The notes under the pieces are model-generated. The model was not told where the DNA came from. It saw only the letters and a program-made list of their open reading frames with translations, and did no database searches. The position numbers and the translations under genes were made by a program. DNA of 52,919 bases from a virus, in IMG/VR virus record IMGVR_UViG_3300022223_000005, positions 1 through 52,919 of that record; one strand, written 5' to 3'. This document shows, one piece after another, positions 47,877 through 52,919 of this stretch (the first letter of the stretch is position 1; each line of letters begins with the position of its first letter).

Positions 47877-48031
47877 TTATCACCGTCTTCGAAAAACCCC
47901 CTCACTTCAGGAGGGGGATAAAAGAATGACATATTTAGTTTTGGTTCGGGCAGAACCAATGTTCGTTAACGTGGTGCATTAGCACGAGCGTTGGGCAAGA
48001 ATCCCCCAGTCTTTAGGTGGGGGAGTGTCAA
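47877..48031 (+). mobile_element. Non-autonomous IS605 derivative with omegaRNA block (copy 3)
   Basis: 155 bp. Left part TTATCACCGTCTTCGAAAAA then a CCCCCTCAC..GGAGGGGG hairpin and GATAAAAGAATGACAT, matching the left end of the intact IS. Right part from TTTTGGTTCGGGCAGAACC to GTGTCAA is the omegaRNA block. It has GAACC where the others have GAGCC, turning a G-U pair into A-U. Both genes are deleted. Both ends are kept, so TnpA could move it. Confidence 0.7.
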
Positions 48032-48041
48032 GTTATTGAAA

Positions 48042-48224
48042 TTATTTATTTTTTTCATCATCATTAACCATTTCAATGAAGTTAATGAAGAAAAACGATA
48101 ATATGGCCAGTATAACCATGGATATAACTGAGAATTTCCCTATGCTATAAGATGTTGCTGAAATTATAAATATTATCAAGCAAAATCTTACCAGGGCTAT
48201 TTTTATTAGTTTTTTGTTTTTCAT
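48042..48224 (-). CDS. Small membrane protein (60 aa)
   Basis: Two transmembrane helices (LIKIALVRFCLIIFIISATS and FSVISMVILAILSFFFINFI) and an acidic tail (VNDDEKNK). Unknown; between the DUF6283 gene and the IS derivative. Confidence 0.55.
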   Translation of the reverse strand: MKNKKLIKIALVRFCLIIFIISATSYSIGKFSVISMVILAILSFFFINFIEMVNDDEKNK

Positions 48225-48334
48225 TTTATGTTAATTATGTTAAATTTTGACTACATTTAAACTCTATTTTTATTTTTGTTTGAAATATTTGGTGGCAACC
48301 TATTTTTTATTCAACAAAAATTATGTTCAAATTG

Positions 48335-48366
48335 AAAGAGGTGGATTTATGTTCACCTCTTTTTTA
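48335..48366. terminator. Hairpin after the DUF6283 gene
   Basis: AAAGAGGTG pairs with CACCTCTTT over a 10-base loop, with T runs on both sides. Probably a terminator for the leftward genes upstream. The 139-base gap has no other feature. Confidence 0.55.
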
Positions 48367-48642
48367 TTTATGGTGTTTTAAGCATTCATCTTTACTATCA
48401 AATATCAACTCACTTCCTGAAAGATTCAAAGAAACACCCATGAGCATGGCTGTATTGTAAAACGCGTTTGATTCATTATTTAATAACATATGCCCGGCAC
48501 ATTGTAAAGAATGGTTCTTATGGCATACAAATGAATCTGAATTAACTATTTCTTTGATTCGTCTTTCTCCTAACCACCCTTTTAAAGAATCTTTTCTAAA
48601 TGGGCAATCTTTACACGGTTTTTTACAGTTTGGCAAATTCAT
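48364..48642 (-). CDS. DUF6283-family zinc-binding protein (92 aa)
   Basis: N-terminus NCKKPCKDCPFRKDSLKGWL gives three clustered Cys; then VCHKNHSLQCAGHMLLNN, with Cys/His suitable for one or two metal sites. This pattern is DUF6283, frequent in phages and of unknown function. Confidence 0.75.
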   Translation of the reverse strand: MNLPNCKKPCKDCPFRKDSLKGWLGERRIKEIVNSDSFVCHKNHSLQCAGHMLLNNESNAFYNTAMLMGVSLNLSGSELIFDSKDECLKHHK

Positions 48643-48671
48643 TAAATCTTCTCTTTATAATTCTACAACCA

Positions 48672-48815
48672 TTATTTTATTTTTTTGTTTAGAAGAAACA
48701 TATATGCCCCGGATATGACTACCCAAATAATAGTCAAAAAAACATTTTCCGTTGTATTTGCCATTATTAGGCTTCCGTAAAACCCTACAGATAGTGTTGT
48801 TTTATTTTCTTTCAT
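48672..48815 (-). CDS. Small membrane protein (47 aa)
   Basis: ATG at 48815. Sequence MKENKTTLSVGFYGSLIMAN then one helix NVFLTIIWVVISGAYMFLL and a basic end. Ends 29 bases before the DUF6283 start. Unknown. Confidence 0.5.
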   Translation of the reverse strand: MKENKTTLSVGFYGSLIMANTTENVFLTIIWVVISGAYMFLLNKKIK

Positions 48816-48858
48816 CGTTGTTTAATAAATGTTTTATATATTTTCCTTTTCTTTTTAA

Positions 48859-48893
48859 TAAAAAAGAGACTCACTAAGCTTGTGAGCCTCTTT
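48859..48893 (-). terminator. Terminator after the 99-residue gene
   Basis: AAAGAGGCTCACA pairs with TGAGTCTCTTT on the minus strand, followed by a T run. It lies 40 bases behind the stop at 48933. Confidence 0.75.
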
Positions 48894-48932
48894 GTAATTG
48901 CTCAATTTTAACGCAAATGAAAACGTTAAGCT

Positions 48933-49232
48933 TTACCTCTTTTTGTAAGACAAGTTAGATAATGTGTTACCATTTGGTGACAGAATGTAATAAACATAAT
49001 CCTTATTCAATACAATAATACTTCCACCTTCATCGGTTAACATACCGTAAGTTGATGATGATAAAGATGTAGAATCACTATCTAAATCGGCAACGTGATC
49101 TACATTGAAAGCTATCTTATAGGCTTCCCTGAACTCTTCATGATTGGTGTCTCTGTGAATGAATCGATAGCTTTTGCCTAAAAATCTGTTGCTCTCAACT
49201 CCTTTTTCGTTAAATTCTCTTAATGTGTACAT
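48933..49232 (-). CDS. Hypothetical protein (99 aa)
   Basis: N-terminus MYTLREFNEKGVESNRFLGK then YRFIHRDTNHEEFREAYKIA, and a C-terminal GSIIVLNKDYVYYILSPNGN. Small alpha/beta protein, unknown. The 190 bases upstream (49233-49422) contain only a GT-rich tract (about 49236-49256) and no gene. Confidence 0.6.
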   Translation of the reverse strand: MYTLREFNEKGVESNRFLGKSYRFIHRDTNHEEFREAYKIAFNVDHVADLDSDSTSLSSSTYGMLTDEGGSIIVLNKDYVYYILSPNGNTLSNLSYKKR

Positions 49233-49422
49233 AATGTTTGTGTGTATGTGTGTGTGCCTACTCTAGTTCATCTTTTCGGCTTTCGATGTTTGATTTATAT
49301 TTTATAGTACGTTATGTCTATGATTTTTGTTTGTTGCTTTCATTGGTGTATTGTTTATTAGTTGTGTGCAATATACAAATTAATAACACATAATCTACTA
49401 TAAATACAAGTTTAATTTGTAT

Positions 49423-51123
49423 TTACCACAAAGACTTTGCTAAGACAATATTTCTTATAGCTATTAGCGCATCTGGTTCTTTTCCATCTGGAACATCTAA
49501 AAAAGTTCCATCGTCTGCCTGCTTCCAGTTCCAAGAATTTAAAGCTTTGATGAGGTTTTCACTTGAATTGGTTACATGTATGTCATACGTCTTTGCTCTC
49601 TTTATTCCATCATCTACCATATTTTTGACGCCTCTTATTGAATATCCTTGACTTATAAGGTCCTTTAGTTCCAAAATTCCGTCATTGTTACCCACGATAA
49701 CTTGTTTTTTCTTGAATTTTATTTGCTTTAGCTTTTGAGCTAATGATATTTGAGTTGATCCCTTATGAGTTTCTGAAGAAAGAGTGTTATCAAATAGGAC
49801 CTCATCCAAATATAATTTGGACCCATCGACGAATGCATCCAAAAGACAGTAGTATTTAGGAGATTGCTTCAAGCTTATCCCGGAAACGATTCGTTTTGCT
49901 GTTTTTGGTATTTCTTGTACTGTATCGTAGTGGTAAATTGATGATTTTGATATTATAAATTCTTTTTCTATTGAGTAGCACGTCAAATCTATGTGTTCAT
50001 CGTGTTTTGCATTCGGGAACATTGCAATTTGATCCAAGAAACCTTCATTCCAAGGTCCTTCAACTAAACAGGCTCGACCACCTTCTATGTATGGCGATGC
50101 GCTTTTTGCTCTTTCAATTTTGCTCATACCAACAAAAGGTGTCTTTATTTCCGATACATTTAACATTGTAGAGTCTTTTAGAATCTGCTTTATAGATTTT
50201 CCAGACGCTTTAGGCTCAACATATATCATTTCTATATCTACACCCAAGGCTTTTATATAAGTTGGTATGAATTTTATAAGATCAGGCAACTCTAAGTACT
50301 TATCAATACTAGATAATATGTACATAATGCCTTTATACATACCTCTTACCTGTATTCCTGTAGGATCATTTGAATTATCTTTGGTATATGCTCCATCTAT
50401 CACCATATTCCACTTTATATTCGGGTTTAATACAGCTTTTTTTACTATTGGAAACCATGCTTTTTTCCATTCTCCACCTTCTTCCGGGCTAGGTATCTGC
50501 ATATACTGGCCCGAAAAGTTATATTTACTAGCGTTTCTTATAATTTGAAGATCATTGAAGCTATGTTTTTTAGGATATAAAGGCTCATTCTTATCGTTTA
50601 ATGCAGGTAGACATAAGTGCGTCCATTCTTCTCCACTGCCTCCATCCAAAAGGAATCCACTTAAATCTTCTTCGTGTAGCCTTTGCATTATAACTATAAT
50701 AGGGGTCTTTTCGTCATTTATACGACTCCTAATTGTTCCGTTATACCTATTGTTTACGGAGCTCCTTCTAACTTCACTAAGCGCATCATCTGGCTTTAAT
50801 GGATCATCAATAATTATGGCCCCACCAAACTCATCACTATCTGCTATACCTGCACCAAATCCAGTAATTGCACCACCTGAAGCAGTAGCATAAATTCCAC
50901 CACCAAATTCATTAAACCATTTCTTTTTACCCTGGGCATCTTTTTTAAGTTCCATTGGCCAAAGTGATTGATATGCATCGCTTTGAATGTATTCTTTTGT
51001 TTGACTTGAATTATCTAGGGCCAAATCATCTGAATATGATAAATGAATGAATTTAGAGCGTTTATATTTTGATAAACACCAACCTATAAATATTTTAATG
51101 GCTAATTCTGTTTTTCCGTATCT
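49423..51123 (-). CDS. terL: Terminase large subunit, 3' frame (ATPase and nuclease)
   Basis: 566 residues if entered by +1 frameshift from 51122-51310. The first codons read RYGKTELAIKIFIGWCLS, completing the Walker A motif. Walker B GAIIIDDPLKP and coupling motif IVIMQRLHEEDLSG follow. RNase H-like nuclease segments: MVIDGAYTKDNSNDPTG (Asp), IYVEPKASGKSI and HDEHIDLTCYS. There is no good ATG start in this frame before the ATPase core (TTG at 51024 is already behind Walker A), so alone it would be inactive. It packages DNA into the prohead and cuts it. Confidence 0.85.
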   Translation of the reverse strand, partial: RYGKTELAIKIFIGWCLSKYKRSKFIHLSYSDDLALDNSSQTKEYIQSDAYQSLWPMELKKDAQGKKKWFNEFGGGIYATASGGAITGFGAGIADSDEFGGAIIIDDPLKPDDALSEVRRSSVNNRYNGTIRSRINDEKTPIIVIMQRLHEEDLSGFLLDGGSGEEWTHLCLPALNDKNEPLYPKKHSFNDLQIIRNASKYNFSGQYMQIPSPEEGGEWKKAWFPIVKKAVLNPNIKWNMVIDGAYTKDNSNDPTGIQVRGMYKGIMYILSSIDKYLELPDLIKFIPTYIKALGVDIEMIYVEPKASGKSIKQILKDSTMLNVSEIKTPFVGMSKIERAKSASPYIEGGRACLVEGPWNEGFLDQIAMFPNAKHDEHIDLTCYSIEKEFIISKSSIYHYDTVQEIPKTAKRIVSGISLKQSPKYYCLLDAFVDGSKLYLDEVLFDNTLSSETHKGSTQISLAQKLKQIKFKKKQVIVGNNDGILELKDLISQGYSIRGVKNMVDDGIKRAKTYDIHVTNSSENLIKALNSWNWKQADDGTFLDVPDGKEPDALIAIRNIVLAKSLW

Positions 51124-51136
51124 AAGGAGGCATGTT
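51119..51136 (-). other. +1 frameshift point in the large terminase gene
   Basis: The mRNA reads AUG-CCU-CCU-UAG-AUA. Skipping one U gives CCU-CCU-AGA, that is MPPRYGKT, the classical terminase Walker A. A Pro codon followed by a stop resembles known +1 shift sites (programmed +1 shifting in Listeria phage PSA uses Pro-stop contexts). A one-base sequencing insertion or a true inactivating mutation are the alternatives. Confidence 0.7.
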
Positions 51137-51310
51137 TATTATTAGTCTTGTTATTTCACCCCTTACAACCGCTTCAAGAGTAGATGCGATTTTTTCGAAA
51201 TGATGTGAAATATCGAATTTCCTGTTATGATTTTCTTTATATATGTAGCGCGCAAAGAATAATAATTCTTCTTCACACCTCAGCTTTATTATCTTTTGCT
51301 CGTTTGTCAT
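51122..51310 (-). CDS. terL: Terminase large subunit, 5' frame (N-terminus)
   Basis: 62 residues. EELLFFARYIYKENHNRKFD, ISHHFEKIASTLEAVVRGEI, TRLIINMPP: the standard N-terminus of large terminases up to the Walker A loop, then UAG. The ATG overlaps the small-subunit stop (TAATG). Together with the 3' frame it gives a normal-length protein of 628 residues. Confidence 0.85.
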   Translation of the reverse strand: MTNEQKIIKLRCEEELLFFARYIYKENHNRKFDISHHFEKIASTLEAVVRGEITRLIINMPP

Positions 51311-51807
51311 TAGTATTTTTTATCAAGTATTTTTTTGACTCGAATAGCTTCTTTTTCTGTTATTTCTGCTTCGATTTGGACCTCTTTTTGTTTGTTGTCC
51401 TTTTCGAAAAATCCGCTTTGCTTTGAAATTCTATCTTGTGCGGAATTATACCCAGAAGCTGAAATATATTTTATGGTCCTTTCTGCTGCTGTTATGCTTC
51501 TCGCGTCAGAATCCAAGTCTTTAAGAACTTCCAAAGATGCTTCATAAGTTCTAATAAGGTTTAAATCACGTTTTATAGATTCTTCAATGGTGTAAAGCTC
51601 TTTTTTCTGTACTTTATTTCTTAATTCAGACATTCTTATCCTGATATTATCCTTTTTAAGCATTACAGATGCTTTAACATATATTGTTGCGTCTTTCATA
51701 TTAGATACATTATAAGATGCTTTATATGCGTCTATATAGCTTTTCCCTTTCATCACTTCAATACAGAACTTTTCTTGTTTCGTTGTCAATTTAATTCCAT
51801 CATCCAT
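51310..51807 (-). CDS. terS: Terminase small subunit
   Basis: 165 residues. N-terminal HTH with LTTKQEKFCIEVMKGKSYID, AYKASYNVSNMKDATIYVKA, the classic 'lt.kq..Fv..yl.g.....Ay..aY' pattern of Terminase_2. Then a coiled coil (IRMSELRNKVQKKELYTIEE) and a C-terminal acidic/basic tail. It recognises the packaging site and hands DNA to the large subunit. The 35-bp repeat at 51841 lies 34 bases upstream of its start. Confidence 0.82.
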   Translation of the reverse strand: MDDGIKLTTKQEKFCIEVMKGKSYIDAYKASYNVSNMKDATIYVKASVMLKKDNIRIRMSELRNKVQKKELYTIEESIKRDLNLIRTYEASLEVLKDLDSDARSITAAERTIKYISASGYNSAQDRISKQSGFFEKDNKQKEVQIEAEITEKEAIRVKKILDKKY

Positions 51808-51840
51808 AGTTCATTGTTTTTGTTTTAATAGATTTTCAGT

Positions 51841-51875
51841 ACTTGCATATATATTGGAGTTACATCCAATTAATT
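51841..51875. repeat. 35-bp dispersed repeat, copy 2
   Basis: ACTTGCATATATATTGGAGT with TTACATCCAATTAATT following; matches 45402-45436. Directly upstream of the terminase operon. Confidence 0.55.
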
Positions 51876-51946
51876 ACTTCTCGTATTTGGTGTTTTGTCA
51901 AAGCTTTCATTATCTATTTTTTTGTTGTTAATTTTAATTATTCGTT

Positions 51947-52021
51947 TTACACCTGATGTGAACTACCCACATTTTGTTCTATATCTTCAAATTGGTTACA
52001 GCAATATTCAGTTTTTTTCAT
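51947..52021 (-). CDS. Very small protein (24 aa)
   Basis: MKKTEYCCNQFEDIEQNVGS then SHQV. The ATG overlaps the stop of the 164-residue gene (ATGA). A KTEYCC.QF start is shared by other short phage proteins. Could be an intact micro-protein or a truncated gene. Confidence 0.35.
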   Translation of the reverse strand: MKKTEYCCNQFEDIEQNVGSSHQV

Positions 52022-52512
52022 CTTGTTTGTTTAATTAGTGTGTATATTTCCAATCCAGATAATACCGTAATACCATTATACGAATTATAGCGCGGTGTTA
52101 TTACTTTCCCGTCCATCATTATGTATTTATGGCTTGAAGCGAGTATCTTAGCGACGTTGTGTATAGATTTTCTTACTGAAACTTCAAGCGACAAATTGTT
52201 GGTGAACCCAGAATGAGTAAGTATATAATTAAAATCGCACTCTACAGCGCGCTTCAATACCTGCTTTACGTCGTCTGTATAATCGCCTATAGTGTCGTTG
52301 GTCTTTTCACTCTTTTCGAATCCTGTACAATTTAAGTGCTTACTTATAGACTTAGCTAAATCAAGCGCCTCTTTCCTGTATCTGGAATCCAGAACGTCGT
52401 TGTCAGTGCCAACTGTATATGGCACACTTGCTAATTTGTATTTTTCTCCTCCCGCTGTACCTATTATGTTCCAAGCAGATTTTGTTTCACTGTGTTTAAT
52501 AGTTTTTTTCAT
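52018..52512 (-). CDS. Hypothetical protein upstream of terminase (164 aa)
   Basis: Unknown. Contains SAWNIIGTAGGEKYKLASVP, RYRKEALDLAKSISKHLNCT and VLKRAVECDFNYILTHSG. Mixed alpha/beta with one large helix. Overlaps neighbours on both sides. Perhaps an enzyme of small-molecule type, but no motif is firm. Confidence 0.55.
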   Translation of the reverse strand: MKKTIKHSETKSAWNIIGTAGGEKYKLASVPYTVGTDNDVLDSRYRKEALDLAKSISKHLNCTGFEKSEKTNDTIGDYTDDVKQVLKRAVECDFNYILTHSGFTNNLSLEVSVRKSIHNVAKILASSHKYIMMDGKVITPRYNSYNGITVLSGLEIYTLIKQTR

Positions 52513-52648
52513 CTTGTTTCTTTTTTATTTTATTTATTTGACGAATTATAATGTATTTATGAATGAACATTATTACGCTATAAATTATATAAGCTACCCA
52601 AACAATAAAAATGAACATAGACCATTGAGCCTGAGTAATTCTAACCAT
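52496..52648 (-). CDS. Small single-pass membrane protein (50 aa)
   Basis: ATG at 52648. MVRITQAQWSMFIFIVWVAY and IIYSVIMFIHKYIII form one long or two short helices; basic tail RQINKIKKKQDEKNY. Overlaps the next gene by 17 bases. Confidence 0.55.
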   Translation of the reverse strand: MVRITQAQWSMFIFIVWVAYIIYSVIMFIHKYIIIRQINKIKKKQDEKNY

Positions 52649-52656
52649 TTGTAATT

Positions 52657-52860
52657 TTAGTATTCGTTTATATTGAAAACTGGATTATTTTCTCCTTTTG
52701 ATTTTAGGCCATTCACCCAAGCTTGGACCATTTGTTTTTCATTGAAATACTTACCTTTTGATCTTACTATTTCTTTTATTTTATAAAGAGCTTGTGCCAC
52801 TTCTTTTTCAGAAAATGTTGAGTAAAACTCTTGAGGCTGATTAACATGGTGCTTGTGCAT
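52657..52860 (-). CDS. Hypothetical protein, possibly the C-terminal half of the 1-198 gene
   Basis: 67 residues from the ATG at 52860 (MHKHHVNQPQEFYSTFSEKE, then VAQALYKIKEIVRSKGKYFN). The same frame stays open to the right end of the window. Joined to the left end over the shared 8 bases it is continuous with the membrane protein at 1-198. Helical and charged; function unknown. Confidence 0.55.
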   Translation of the reverse strand: MHKHHVNQPQEFYSTFSEKEVAQALYKIKEIVRSKGKYFNEKQMVQAWVNGLKSKGENNPVFNINEY

Positions 52861-52919
52861 TATATATAGAGCTCTATTTATGGTTATTTCATCATCCTTT
52901 AAGCTTATTATGTATATGC

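Noticed and set aside
47861-47959. N-terminal extension of the DnaQ-like exonuclease
   Set aside because: The extra 33 residues are encoded by IS-derived sequence (PPPEVRGFFEDGDK); the enzyme fold starts at MYAVIDVETGG.

Overview
The window reads as an essentially complete genome of a siphovirus-type phage that infects a member of the Bacteroidota, probably the Flavobacteriia. Clues to the host: very low GC; start codons without Shine-Dalgarno boxes; promoters of the Bacteroidota type (TAnnTTTG) in front of several operons; a lipoprotein whose lipobox Cys is followed by an acidic patch. The first and last 8 bases of the window are identical (GTATATGC). If that overlap is collapsed, a membrane-protein gene at the left end runs in frame into the gene at the right end, so the sequence is probably a circular map cut at an arbitrary point. 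No integrase, recombinase or partition gene was found, although three XRE repressor-like genes are present.

Layout. (1) 1-8047, mostly minus strand: early replication and recombination. A RecT-type annealing protein (7367-8047) is followed directly by a 700-residue fusion of a RecB-like PD-(D/E)XK nuclease to an FtsK-type DNA motor (5265-7367). Next come a 56-residue protein and a stand-alone DnaA domain-IV protein. A lambda O/P-like pair follows: a DUF6291-type initiator carrying five 30-bp iterons inside its gene, and a DnaC-like loader. An HNH endonuclease and small membrane or Cys-rich genes end the block. Two XRE genes run the other way (3942-4611). (2) 8271-15730: a regulatory gap, then a plus-strand accessory operon. 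It holds a LuxR-type HTH regulator, a Tad2-like (DUF2829) protein, zinc-ribbon proteins, a cytosine-C5 methyltransferase whose gene is overprinted by a second long protein, a YopX protein, a predicted outer-membrane protein, a lipoprotein, and a protein with eight near-identical 57-bp repeats. (3) 15795-17826, minus strand: lysis cassette (holin-like membrane proteins and an amidase/peptidase-type endolysin). (4) 17922-44453, minus strand, expressed right to left: portal, protease, major capsid, connectors, major tail protein, tail chaperone candidates, tape measure, large tail-tip proteins and several fibre proteins. An intact IS200/IS605 element (tnpA plus tnpB) is inserted between fibre genes. 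(5) 44757-52860, minus strand: small unknown genes, a DEDDh exonuclease, a DUF6283 protein, and the terminase genes. The large terminase is split by a +1 frameshift exactly at its Walker A motif.

A second theme is the spread of IS605-derived sequence. Besides the full element there are five reduced copies or solo ends. Three copies keep the structured right-end block that in TnpB systems forms the omegaRNA, and two of these carry a TAnnTTTG promoter-like box in front of it. Stem-preserving base changes between copies suggest the RNA fold is maintained. The strongest candidates for something new are the RecT plus nuclease-FtsK pair, the set of orphan omegaRNA-like units, and the dual-coding methyltransferase locus.
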